A stretch of DNA of 55,881 bases from Bacillota bacterium (GTDB lineage: Bacteria > Bacillota > Bacilli > Paenibacillales > Paenibacillaceae), in contig JAEWJS010000026.1 of the NCBI GenBank assembly GCA_023386495.1, positions 1 through 55,881 on the forward strand. The letters are read 5' to 3'. The position numbers and the translations under genes were made by a program. Positions within the stretch are counted from its first letter, which is position 1; the number at the start of each line of letters is the position of its first letter. Positions 33,128 through 40,911 of the stretch are shown one piece after another. Below the pieces are notes generated by a model. The model ran no database searches and was not told the DNA's origin. It worked only from the letters and a program-made list of their open reading frames with translations.

Positions 33128-33179
33128 GTATGCAATCCCCCCAGTCAACGAGCGAGGAAAGCAAGATAACGCATGCAGT

Positions 33180-33360
33180 TCGGATTCGTCGAATTATTGA
33201 CGGTCCGCTCGGCGAGGGAACGCTGTAGTGTGGATTCGTCGAACTGGAAGGGACATTTCGGGGATTATCGACAGTATTGGGTGCTCTAAGTAGGCAAAAC
33301 CGAACTATTGCAGCATCCCCGTCTGCAGTATCTGCTGTAGTTCGGTAAATCCGAACTAAA
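33180..33360. repeat. Intergenic repeats (GGATTCGTCGAA and TTCGGTAAATCCGAA types)
   Basis: In a gap of about 375 bases without a gene, GGATTCGTCGAA occurs at 33182 and 33232, and the perfect inverted repeat TAGTTCGG / CCGAACTA lies at 33338-33358. A related CCGAACTATTGCAGC (33300) mirrors GCTGTAGTTCGG (33334). Confidence 0.55.
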
Positions 33361-33502
33361 TGACAGTGAGGTGGGGGGCTGGTCGGTCGGCGAAGAGCAG
33401 GGAAGGCGTTGCGATTCATGCGTGCATACAGGCATGAAAGAGGCAGCCAGGAGTCTTGCGACTCGCTTGGCTGCCTCTGTTAGGTATGAGTGCAATTGCG
33501 AA

Positions 33503-34720
33503 TTACTTGTACGTGACGCCTTCCGAATACTTGTTGCCGGCATTCCAGAGCAGGTATTCCTCGACGCCGGTGTCGTGCAGCGCTTGAATCTGTGCCTCGA
33601 CCTCGGCCTTGCCGTACTTGATGTAGTGGCCCTTGCCCAGCCAGCTGGCCGTGAAATCCTGAATCCAAGGCCGGATGATCGGCTTGCGGTCCGCGATCGG
33701 CGCCAGCTTCTCGTGCGTATCCTCCATCGATCCCTTGATCGTCGCGTAAGGATCGCGATCCGGATCCTTCACGTTGAACCAGCCGGTGCTGTAATGGCTC
33801 GGGTACACCATCGGCGATATGACGTGGACATGCTCCGAGATCTTCACGAAATCCTGACCGATGCCCTCGGCAGCGGGAACGGATGCGGCATAGCCGAAAA
33901 TATCGACCGATACCCGTACGCCGAGCGGTTCCAGCTGTTCCTTGGCGTACTTGACGAAGCCGGCCACGATATCGACGCGGCTCTCCTCTGTCTTGGCGTA
34001 TTGCAGATGGTCCGCCTTCTTCTCGAAGCCCTCCGGGAATCGCACATAATCGAATTGGATCTCCTTGAAGCCGAGCGCCGCGACTTCCTTCGCAAGCGCG
34101 ATGTTGTAATCCCACACTTCCTTGCTGTAGGGATTCACGAAGCTGTCGCCCTTGTTATTCTCCCAGACCGTGCCGTCCCCGCGCTTGAACGACAGCTCCG
34201 GATGCTGACGGGCAAGCACCGTGTCCTTGAACACGACGATCCGGGCAATCGGGTACACGTCTTCGGCCTTCAGCCTCGCCATCATGGCCTCGATGTCTTT
34301 GATGTACTTCTTCGCCGTGCCGAGCTTTAGCAGCTCGGGATTCGTCGTCGGATAGGTGATATAACCGTAATCATCCTTCACGTCAATGACCATGCTGTTC
34401 AGCTCCGTATCACGCAGCAGTTGGAGCAGCGTCTCCATGCGGGCGCCGCCTGCGCTGTGAGAAGTCACGTACACGCCGCGAATCTTCGGCGCATCCGGCT
34501 GGGGATCCGAGCCGAGTGGCAAAGCCGGTTCTACTTGGTTGGCAGCGCTTTCACCGTCGGTGCCTGCAACAGTCGTTCCGCCGCCTGCATTCTCCGCGAG
34601 GGAAGGGTTGACGGCCGCGTGCGCTTGCTCGAACAGCTTGACCAGCGGGGCAGGCTGCTCCGTCGGTGCTCCTGTTAACGTGCCGTACAATAACAATATA
34701 ATCGCGATTACCCAATCCAT
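33503..34720 (-). CDS. Putative glycoside hydrolase (DUF4015-like)
   Basis: The 405-residue protein has an N-terminal hydrophobic signal or anchor (MDWVIAIILLLYGTLTG), a low-complexity linker (about 20-75) and a TIM-barrel domain with IRGVYVTSHSAGG, SMVIDVKDDYGYI, GFKEIQFDYVRFPEG, VSVDIFGYAA and VISPMVYPSHYSTGW, the pattern of the putative GH family DUF4015. The Asp in IQFDYVRFP and the acidic residue of VSVDIFG are probable active-site residues. The substrate is unknown, perhaps a cell-wall or matrix glycan. ATG 34720 lies 10 bases after GGGGAG. Confidence 0.8.
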   Translation of the reverse strand: MDWVIAIILLLYGTLTGAPTEQPAPLVKLFEQAHAAVNPSLAENAGGGTTVAGTDGESAANQVEPALPLGSDPQPDAPKIRGVYVTSHSAGGARMETLLQLLRDTELNSMVIDVKDDYGYITYPTTNPELLKLGTAKKYIKDIEAMMARLKAEDVYPIARIVVFKDTVLARQHPELSFKRGDGTVWENNKGDSFVNPYSKEVWDYNIALAKEVAALGFKEIQFDYVRFPEGFEKKADHLQYAKTEESRVDIVAGFVKYAKEQLEPLGVRVSVDIFGYAASVPAAEGIGQDFVKISEHVHVISPMVYPSHYSTGWFNVKDPDRDPYATIKGSMEDTHEKLAPIADRKPIIRPWIQDFTASWLGKGHYIKYGKAEVEAQIQALHDTGVEEYLLWNAGNKYSEGVTYK

Positions 34721-34851
34721 ATTGTCAACGCTCCCCGAATTGATCTCTCTCCCATTATAGAGCAGATTCGAGCCCGCAGACACAGGTATTTTGTAGGATT
34801 TGTTGAATGCTGGATGTTCTTGTCGAATGAATCCCGGCAGGCCGCGAATGT

Positions 34852-34889
34852 AAAAAGAGACGAGAACGATGAATCCGTTCCCGCCTCTG
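34852..34889 (-). terminator. Terminator of the 64-residue protein gene
   Basis: On the minus strand GAGGCGGGAACG pairs with CGTTCTCGTCTC around GATTCAT, followed by TTTTTAC. Confidence 0.85.
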
Positions 34890-34894
34890 TAAAG

Positions 34895-35089
34895 CTAGTG
34901 CAGCATGATTTGTTTCTGATGCTCATAAATGCTGTGCTGAACGATCTCGACAGCATCCTCCGGCTCCAGCAGGGCCAGTCCTTCCCGAAGCACGATACTC
35001 ATGTTCAGCTCCCGGTCGGTTAGGAAAGGGACCAATTCGGGGGCCAGCTTCTGAGCGATCCTAGACAATGTAACAGTTTCCATATCCAT
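34895..35089 (-). CDS. Small protein of unknown function
   Basis: A 64-residue helical protein, MDMETVTLSRIAQKLAPELV at its start. No domain is recognised and there is no membrane segment. ATG 35089 lies 9 bases after AAAGGG. It has its own terminator. Confidence 0.6.
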   Translation of the reverse strand: MDMETVTLSRIAQKLAPELVPFLTDRELNMSIVLREGLALLEPEDAVEIVQHSIYEHQKQIMLH

Positions 35090-35266
35090 CTTGCATCACC
35101 CTTTCCTCGAATTAGGTTCGTAGAAAACAGGGGAATCATATGGCATGAAACTACACTTCCAGAAACAGTACCAGTATAGCAGATAATTGACATGAATAAC
35201 AGGTCTATGCGCGGGATTCATGCGCCGGCGGCATCGGATAAGCCTGAGCCGTGCCGTTGCCGCGCG

Positions 35267-36097
35267 TCAATCCCTGCGAAATTGCCCCATGACGCCGACC
35301 GTCTCGACGATGTTGACGAACGCGTTTTTGTCCAGGGATCGAATCGTTTTGCGCAGCGCGGCCAGCTCGTATCTCGTCGTCACGGTCATGAGCATCTCGT
35401 TGTCCGCTTGCGAATATGCGCCTCTCGTCTTGATGATCGTTACGCCCCGCGGAAGTTTCAGCAGCTTCTCCAATAACTTTTCGGATTGGCTGGTTATAAT
35501 AAACACGGTCACTTTCACATGCCTGATATGGAGGACGTCGATTACCTTGCCGGCTGTGAAGATCGAGAGCATCGAGTACATGGCCACGTCCCAATCCGAG
35601 GTCGTCAGGCCAAGCGCGGCAATAACCGTTCCGTTCAGTACAAGCAGCAGCACGCCGATCGGGATGTCGCGTCGTCTCGTCAAGATCGAAGCGATGATAT
35701 CGAACCCGCCGGAAGAGCCGCCGAAGCGCAGTGCCAGCCCGCTGCCGGCGCCGAATATCACGCCGCCGAACACGGCCCCGAGCAACGGGTCGAAGGCGAT
35801 GGCCCGCACGGGGATGAATTGCATCGCCAGCGTGGCGGCGGCGACGGAATAGACGCTCCATATGACGAACTGGCGGCCGAGCGCGAACCAGCCCCATATT
35901 AGAATCGGGAAGTTCAGCGAGAAGTAGAGCAAGCTGATATTGAGGTTTGCTGCGTAACCGATCATCTGGGCAATGCCGGAGACGCCGCCGCTTAGCAGGC
36001 GATGGGGGACGAGCATCATATTGAACCCGAAGGCGATGAATAGCGAAGCGAACGTCATGGCCAGCAACGTCCCGCAAGTACGGGCAATTCGTTTCAC
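35267..36097 (-). CDS. YitT family membrane protein with DUF2179 domain
   Basis: A 276-residue protein with five or six membrane segments (residues 1-185) and a C-terminal cytosolic DUF2179 domain (ITSQSEKLLEKLLKLPRGVT, TRYELAALRKTIRSLDKNAF). Family marks are GGVSGIAQMI and GGSSGGFDIIA. Function is unknown; relatives are often several per genome in Bacillus. ATG 36097 follows GGAAAGGAGACCGCCGTG. Confidence 0.9.
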   Translation of the reverse strand: MKRIARTCGTLLAMTFASLFIAFGFNMMLVPHRLLSGGVSGIAQMIGYAANLNISLLYFSLNFPILIWGWFALGRQFVIWSVYSVAAATLAMQFIPVRAIAFDPLLGAVFGGVIFGAGSGLALRFGGSSGGFDIIASILTRRRDIPIGVLLLVLNGTVIAALGLTTSDWDVAMYSMLSIFTAGKVIDVLHIRHVKVTVFIITSQSEKLLEKLLKLPRGVTIIKTRGAYSQADNEMLMTVTTRYELAALRKTIRSLDKNAFVNIVETVGVMGQFRRD

Positions 36098-36176
36098 GGC
36101 GGTCTCCTTTCCAGGGACGTATTGGATAGCAGCAGTATCCCCAATTACCGTTCACTGGTATTCACAATCTTAACTG

Positions 36177-36185
36177 TGCTATAAT
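36177..36185 (+). promoter_or_regulatory. Extended -10 promoter of the helicase gene
   Basis: TGCTATAAT (36177-36185), 51 bases before the start codon; the -35 region is weak, which suits an extended -10 promoter. Confidence 0.55.
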
Positions 36186-36235
36186 GATTGGGATATTTTC
36201 AAGTAGGCACAGAATAGAAGGAGTATGAGAAAAGT

Positions 36236-37834
36236 TTGAAAACATTTGCAGAATTTGGGCTGGAAGCGAAAGTGCTTCAAGCAATCACGGAATTGGGCTT
36301 CGAGGAGTCGACCCCGATTCAGGACAAAGCAGTACCGATCGCGATGACCGGTCAGGATTTGATCGGACAAGCGCAGACCGGTACGGGGAAGACGGCAGCA
36401 TTCGGCATCCCGCTCATTAACAAAATTCCGGTCAGCGAAGATCGGATCGTGGCGCTCATCATGACGCCGACGCGTGAGCTGGCCATTCAGGTTGCCGAGG
36501 AGATCGGCAAGCTGGCACGTTACAAAGGCGTTCGTTCCCTGCCGATCTACGGCGGTCAAGATATCGGACGTCAAATCCGCGCGTTGAAGAAGCGTCCGCA
36601 CATCATTATCGGTACGCCTGGTCGACTGCTCGACCACATCAACCGCAAGACGATCAAGCTGGACGACGTACAGACCGTCGTGCTTGACGAAGCAGACGAA
36701 ATGCTCGATATGGGCTTCATGGAGGACATTACGACGATCCTCGGCATGGTGCCGACGGAACGGCAGACGATGCTCTTCTCCGCAACGATGCCTCCGAACA
36801 TTCAGCGGTTGGCGCAGCAATTCCTGCGCAATCCGGAGCACGTATCGGTCATTCCGAAGAACATTACCGCGCCAAGCATCGAACAGGCATACATCGAAGT
36901 GCACGAGCGCCAGAAGTTCGAAGCGATCAGCCGTCTCCTGGACATGGAGTCGCCTGAGCTTGCGATCGTATTCGGCCGCACGAAGCGCCGCGTCGATGAG
37001 CTGAGCGAAGCGCTGCAGAAGCGCGGCTACTCCGCGGATGGCCTGCACGGCGACCTGTCGCAGAACCAGCGTGATGCGGTTATGCGCAAGTTCCGTGACG
37101 GCAGCATCGACGTGCTCGTCGCAACGGACGTAGCAGCCCGCGGCCTTGACGTATCCGGCGTCACGCACGTCATCAACTTCGACCTGCCGCAGGATCCGGA
37201 GAGCTACGTTCACCGTATCGGCCGTACCGGCCGCGCAGGCAAGGAAGGAACGGCTTGGTCGTTCGTCACGCCGCGCGAGATCGATCACCTTCACTTCATC
37301 GAGAAGGTGACGCGCCAGCGGATCGCGAAGAAGCCGCTGCCTAGCCTCGCGGAAGCGATCGAAGGCAAGCAGCGCCTCACGGCGGAGCGCCTGATCGAGG
37401 TCGTGCAGAACGAAGAATTCCAAGAGTACAAGGGCATCTCGATTCAATTGCTTGAGCAGTACGATTCCGTTCACTTGCTTGCCGCGGCGATTAAGCTGAT
37501 CACGGGCGAGAAGAAGGACGTGAACGTCGAGCTTACGCCTGAGGATCCGATTCGTGCCAAGAAGCGTCGTCCGGACGTGCGTTCCAACGGGCGCCGGTTC
37601 TCCGGCAGCTCGTTCGGCAGCGGCGGCGGTCGTCCATCGGGCAGCGGCGGCTACCGCGGCAGCAACAGCAGCGGTTCGCGTGACGGCCGCTCCGGCGGCG
37701 GCTATCGCGGCGGCAGCAGCAGCAGCAGCGGCGGCTACCGCGGTCGCAGCGAAGGCCGTGACGGCGGCAGCGGCGGCTACCGCGGCGGCAGCAGCTACGG
37801 TGCCGGTCGCCCGAGAGGAACGTCCGAGGAATAA
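36236..37834 (+). CDS. cshA: DEAD-box RNA helicase (CshA-like)
   Basis: CshA unwinds RNA and works in the degradosome and in cold adaptation. The 532-residue protein has the Q motif (FEESTPIQDKAVP), I (AQTGTGKT), Ia (PTRELAIQ), Ib (TPGR), II (DEAD), III (SAT), IV, V (ARGLD) and VI (HRIGRTGRAGKEG). The C-terminal 90 residues are basic then Gly/Ser/Arg-rich with GGYRG repeats, an RNA-binding tail. The start is TTG 36236, 12 bases after AAGGAG. Between them the ATG at 36225 opens a 4-codon frame that ends in TGA overlapping the TTG, so initiation may be coupled. Confidence 0.93.
   Translation: MKTFAEFGLEAKVLQAITELGFEESTPIQDKAVPIAMTGQDLIGQAQTGTGKTAAFGIPLINKIPVSEDRIVALIMTPTRELAIQVAEEIGKLARYKGVRSLPIYGGQDIGRQIRALKKRPHIIIGTPGRLLDHINRKTIKLDDVQTVVLDEADEMLDMGFMEDITTILGMVPTERQTMLFSATMPPNIQRLAQQFLRNPEHVSVIPKNITAPSIEQAYIEVHERQKFEAISRLLDMESPELAIVFGRTKRRVDELSEALQKRGYSADGLHGDLSQNQRDAVMRKFRDGSIDVLVATDVAARGLDVSGVTHVINFDLPQDPESYVHRIGRTGRAGKEGTAWSFVTPREIDHLHFIEKVTRQRIAKKPLPSLAEAIEGKQRLTAERLIEVVQNEEFQEYKGISIQLLEQYDSVHLLAAAIKLITGEKKDVNVELTPEDPIRAKKRRPDVRSNGRRFSGSSFGSGGGRPSGSGGYRGSNSSGSRDGRSGGGYRGGSSSSSGGYRGRSEGRDGGSGGYRGGSSYGAGRPRGTSEE
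37635..37810 (+). repeat. GGYRG-coding low-complexity repeat inside cshA
   Basis: GGCGGCTACCGCGG or a close variant recurs at about 37645, 37698, 37731 and 37770, encoding four GGYRG boxes with Ser-rich spacers. Such tails bind RNA and vary in length between strains by slippage. Confidence 0.75.
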
Positions 37835-37847
37835 CCGAACAGCATGA

Positions 37848-37896
37848 AGAACCGGGAGTCAGTCCGTCGCAGCAATGCGGGGGACGTCCCGGTTCA
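37848..37896 (+). terminator. Probable terminator of cshA
   Basis: GAACCGGGA pairs with TCCCGGTTC around a 29-base loop, with a short AT-rich tail. A weak terminator. Confidence 0.5.
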
Positions 37897-38004
37897 CTCT
37901 ATTATCGCGGCTTCTAAGCGTGCCCAGCGGTAAGCGCCTTCACGGGAAGAACGCTGGCCGCGTGCGCGACAATCTACCAGCCATATGCACCGGAGGGATT
38001 CAGG

Positions 38005-38775
38005 ATGGAAATGCGAGGCCTAATGGGGGGCTTCTATAAGATATCGGAATGGATCATGCGATTCTCGGTAACGAATATATTATGGATCATTTGCTCCCTG
38101 CCTTTCTGGTATTTGTTTCTTATCCCGCTCTTTACGTTCTCGACACGCGAAGAGCTGTTCACCGGACTGTTCGTCTCGGCGATTGCGGCTCCGTTCATCT
38201 TCTTCCCCGCGACGGCGGCGATGTTCACGCTGCCACGCAAGTGGGTGATGGGTGAGGTTGACGTTCCGCTCTTCAAGACATTCTTCCGCGGCTATAAGGA
38301 GAACTATGTGAAGAGCATGCTCGGAGGCCTGATGTATACGGGGATTTTCGTCGTCATCGGCGTCGATTATCAAGTCTATCTGTCAGGACTCGAAGGATTG
38401 CAGCTGCTGTCATACATTTTCCTCGGCATCGGCATTCTTCTGTTCATCTCGTTGTTCAATTTCTTCTCGATGATCACGCACTACCACATGCGTACGTTCC
38501 AACTGGTGAAGAATGCGATCTTGATCACGATCGGCCGGCCGTTCCGTTCGCTGTCGACTGCTGTAGTCGCGTTCGCGATCATGTGGTTCAGCACGCGCTG
38601 GACGTTCCTGCTGCCGTTCTTCTCGGGCGTTGCGATCGCGTATATGGCGTTCTTCAACTTCTATCAGATCTACCTGAAGCTGAAGGATCAGCTGGAGCGA
38701 CAGCAGCAGCAAGCGCTGGAGGAAGAACAAGAGGCAGCTGATCAGGAGATGGCGGAGCAGGAGACGAAGCGATAG
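38005..38775 (+). CDS. DUF624 (YesL-like) membrane protein
   Basis: A 256-residue protein with about five membrane segments, starting MEMRGLMGGFYKISEWIMRF. ATAAMFTLPRKWVMGEVDVP followed by the LFKTFFRGYKENYVKS segment is the DUF624 signature. Members often sit beside sugar-uptake genes, though no such neighbour is seen here. The last 35 residues form an acidic Gln/Glu-rich coil. ATG 38005 is 8 bases after GGAGG. Confidence 0.85.
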   Translation: MEMRGLMGGFYKISEWIMRFSVTNILWIICSLPFWYLFLIPLFTFSTREELFTGLFVSAIAAPFIFFPATAAMFTLPRKWVMGEVDVPLFKTFFRGYKENYVKSMLGGLMYTGIFVVIGVDYQVYLSGLEGLQLLSYIFLGIGILLFISLFNFFSMITHYHMRTFQLVKNAILITIGRPFRSLSTAVVAFAIMWFSTRWTFLLPFFSGVAIAYMAFFNFYQIYLKLKDQLERQQQQALEEEQEAADQEMAEQETKR

Positions 38776-38817
38776 TCGGATGCTTCTAATTACCAAGCTT
38801 TTCGACCGCGGCTCCCG

Positions 38818-38846
38818 TTTACTTTTGACCGGAATAACCCTATAAT
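38818..38846 (+). promoter_or_regulatory. Promoter of 6S RNA
   Basis: TTTACT (38818-38823), 17 bases, TATAAT (38841-38846), which places the RNA start at about 38853. Confidence 0.6.
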
Positions 38847-38852
38847 AAGAAT

Positions 38853-39032
38853 ACCTCCTGCGATGTTCGTTACGGCTCTACGTTGTTTTGAACCAATGGC
38901 TGTTTCTAGGGAGACCCATATCGAAGCGCGGCTGACATGCCCCCTAAAGGGGACTTCAAATTCGCTTCTGCGGACACCCACCTGCGAGAGCGGGTTCAGA
39001 AACAAGAAAGTCGGACGGCATAGGCGGGTTTC
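38853..39032 (+). ncRNA. 6S RNA (RNA polymerase-binding regulator)
   Basis: The RNA is about 180 bases long. Its ends pair (CCTGCGATGTTCG with CGGACGGCATAGG), followed by a central bubble marked by TTTTGAACC on the 5' side and GGGTTCAGAAACAAG on the 3' side, and an apical hairpin (GAAGCG/CGCTTC with CCCC/GGGG). These are the conserved parts of Firmicutes 6S RNA, which mimics an open promoter and holds sigma-A RNA polymerase in stationary phase. A protein-like frame across it (38863-39201) is not credible. Confidence 0.85.
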
Positions 39033-39194
39033 TACATTCCATGATTGTCCGCTTCAGGACGATGCGAATACATGGCCTTTAGGTGCTTTCTTCCATTCGG
39101 ATGAAGCCTTGAAGGTTTTTGTTCTTTTTTCAGAACCTTTTTCATGTTATCATAGAGAGAAGCAGAAAGAGATGCTGGAGGGGGAGATTATCCG

Positions 39195-39587
39195 TTGTTG
39201 AAGCGTACGCTGATCGGATTGATTCGCAGTTTCGAACAGAGCGGGGACCGAGCGAAAGATCCGCAGCTTAAATCCCATTATTATAAGATGTCCAAGGATA
39301 AGGCTTGGGAAGAGGTCGTATCGACCTTGAAGAAGATGCAGGGCTATAAGCTGCTCCACGAAGTGCCGTCGGTAGGCGAGATCGTATTGGAGAAGCGCAC
39401 AGCGATGGGACGTATGATGGATATCACCGTCTCGGTCATCAACGTGAATCCGATCGTGACCGCTGTCGACATTTACTCGGCATCCCGCGGTTCGCTCGGC
39501 GATCTGGGGTCGAACTACCGCGTCATCCTGGATATATACCGTACGCTGGACAAGAAGCTTGCGTCGTACAAGACGGAGAAGCCATAA
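39195..39587 (+). CDS. DUF1499-like cytosolic protein
   Basis: A 130-residue protein with DPQLKSHYYKMSKDKAWEEV and, near the end, VDIYSASRGSLGDLGSNYRV, which resembles the DUF1499 core pattern (RSASR..SDLG.NR). Function unknown. The start is TTG 39195, 8 bases after GGAGGGGGAG; a second TTG directly follows. It lies downstream of the 6S RNA on the same strand and before a strong terminator. Confidence 0.7.
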   Translation: MLKRTLIGLIRSFEQSGDRAKDPQLKSHYYKMSKDKAWEEVVSTLKKMQGYKLLHEVPSVGEIVLEKRTAMGRMMDITVSVINVNPIVTAVDIYSASRGSLGDLGSNYRVILDIYRTLDKKLASYKTEKP

Positions 39588-39607
39588 TCCATCCAGCACC
39601 TAATAAA

Positions 39608-39648
39608 GAAGCGAGCGACGGACCGATGGTCTGCGCTCGCTTCTTCTT
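39608..39648 (+). terminator. Bidirectional terminator between convergent genes
   Basis: GAAGCGAGCG pairs with CGCTCGCTTC, with an inner ACGGACC/GGTCTGC pairing and flanking T and A tracts, so it can serve both the DUF1499-like gene and tpx. Confidence 0.85.
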
Positions 39649-39665
39649 GTATGGGATGGGATGTT

Positions 39666-40184
39666 CTAGATCAGGCTCTTCGCAGCTTCGATTGCCGCTT
39701 CGTAGTTCGGGTGCTCGGTCATTTCGCCGAGATACTCGACGTATTGAATGACGTCGTTGCTATCGATAACGAAGATTGCGCGATAGTCCAAGCGGAGTTC
39801 CTTGATCAATACGCCATACGCTTCGCCGAAGCTGTTGTCCTTGTAGTCGGAGAGCATGACGACGTTCTCGACGCCTGCAGCGCCGCACCAGCGGGATTGT
39901 GCCATTGGCAGGTCTACGCTGACCGTCAGCACGACGACGTTGTCGCCGAGCGCGGATGCCGCTTCATTAAAACGGCGCGTCTGCGCGTCGCACACGCCGG
40001 TATCAATCGAAGGGATGACGCTGACGAGCTTTACTTTGCCGGCGTAATCCGACAGCTTCGCAACGTCGACAAGCGATTTGTTCAGTTGAAAATCAGGCGC
40101 TTTGTCGCCTTTCTTCAGTTCAGGACCCAGCAGAGTGAGTGGATTGCCTTTGAGCTTCGCGACGCCTGTACGTTCTTGTGCCAT
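39666..40184 (-). CDS. tpx: Thiol peroxidase (atypical 2-Cys peroxiredoxin)
   Basis: Tpx reduces hydrogen and alkyl peroxides with thioredoxin. The 172-residue protein has the peroxidatic Cys in SIDTGVCDAQTRRFN (about residue 60) and the resolving Cys in SRWCGAAGV (about 94), the Tpx arrangement. ATG 40184 lies 11 bases after GGAGG; the longer frame upstream lies in the promoter region. It is divergent from the rhomboid gene with overlapping promoters. Confidence 0.95.
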   Translation of the reverse strand: MAQERTGVAKLKGNPLTLLGPELKKGDKAPDFQLNKSLVDVAKLSDYAGKVKLVSVIPSIDTGVCDAQTRRFNEAASALGDNVVVLTVSVDLPMAQSRWCGAAGVENVVMLSDYKDNSFGEAYGVLIKELRLDYRAIFVIDSNDVIQYVEYLGEMTEHPNYEAAIEAAKSLI

Positions 40185-40206
40185 GTAACGTGATTCCTCC
40201 CTTAAT

Positions 40207-40257
40207 TTGATTGCTGCGTTCGACCCTATTATAATCGGTTGAGAAGCCCATTGTCCA
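40207..40257. promoter_or_regulatory. Overlapping divergent promoters of tpx and rhomboid gene
   Basis: Plus strand: TTGATT (40207-40212), 17 bases, TATAAT (40230-40235). Minus strand: TGGACA (40257-40252), 18 bases, TATAAT (40233-40228). The two -10 boxes share ATTATAAT, so the promoters should exclude each other. Confidence 0.6.
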
Positions 40258-40290
40258 ATCGTTGGAAATATGAGCAAGGAGCGATGCCAA

Positions 40291-40896
40291 TTGATATTCC
40301 TGCGCTACGAAAGCTTCCGCGGTTATCTGCGGTTGTATCCCGTCACCTCCGTCCTGCTAGGCCTGTTCATCGGCGTTCATATGCTGGATCTCGTGCTGCC
40401 GGGGACGCCGCTGCTCGACCGAGGCTTCTTCTTCCAGCATCCCGCATACGACCGGTATGGGCTTGTCGAGCCTTGGCGGTATGCCACTTCGATATTCCTG
40501 CATGCAGATCTGGAGCATCTGCTGTACAATTGCTTCTCCGTGCTTGTGTTCGCGCCGCCTCTGGAACGTCTATTGGGGCATCGGAAGTACTTGCTGTTCT
40601 TCCTGCTGGCAGGCGTGCTCGGCAACGTGATCAGCGCCGTCATCCATGCGTCGGAGGGCAACATATCTGTCGGCGCTTCCGGCTCCATATACGGCGTATT
40701 CGGTGCGTACTTATACCTTGCGTTATTCCGGAAGCGTGCCATGGACGAAGCTTCGCGCAAGACGATCTTCGCGATTCTCATCTTTGGTTTGATTTATTCG
40801 TTGATCTCGCCTAGAATTAATATTTGGGCTCATATCGGAGGCGGCATTGCCGGCTTCGCGATGATGCGCGCATTCTTATTAACCAGCCGAAAATGA
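40291..40896 (+). CDS. Rhomboid family intramembrane serine protease
   Basis: Rhomboids cut membrane helices within the bilayer. The 201-residue protein has about six membrane segments, the catalytic Ser in GASGSIYGVFGAY, the His in NIWAHIGGGIAGF and the conserved HADLEHLLYNCFS (HxxxHxxxN) of helix 2. The start is TTG 40291, 9 bases after AAGGAG; the ATG at 40270 lacks a site. LysR follows 15 bases after its stop. Confidence 0.9.
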   Translation: MIFLRYESFRGYLRLYPVTSVLLGLFIGVHMLDLVLPGTPLLDRGFFFQHPAYDRYGLVEPWRYATSIFLHADLEHLLYNCFSVLVFAPPLERLLGHRKYLLFFLLAGVLGNVISAVIHASEGNISVGASGSIYGVFGAYLYLALFRKRAMDEASRKTIFAILIFGLIYSLISPRINIWAHIGGGIAGFAMMRAFLLTSRK

Positions 40897-40911
40897 ACGT
40901 AAGGGGAAGCC

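Noticed and set aside
36179..37474. 431-residue open frame on the minus strand opposite cshA
   Set aside because: Opposite strand of a complete DEAD-box helicase; the composition is that of an antisense shadow.
37635..37810. Tandem repeat in cshA read as a mobile or CRISPR-like array
   Set aside because: The units are in frame, encode GGYRG boxes and vary in spacing; it is a protein tail.
38863..39201. 112-residue open frame across the 6S RNA
   Set aside because: No ribosome site and no protein-like pattern; the sequence is explained by the folded RNA.
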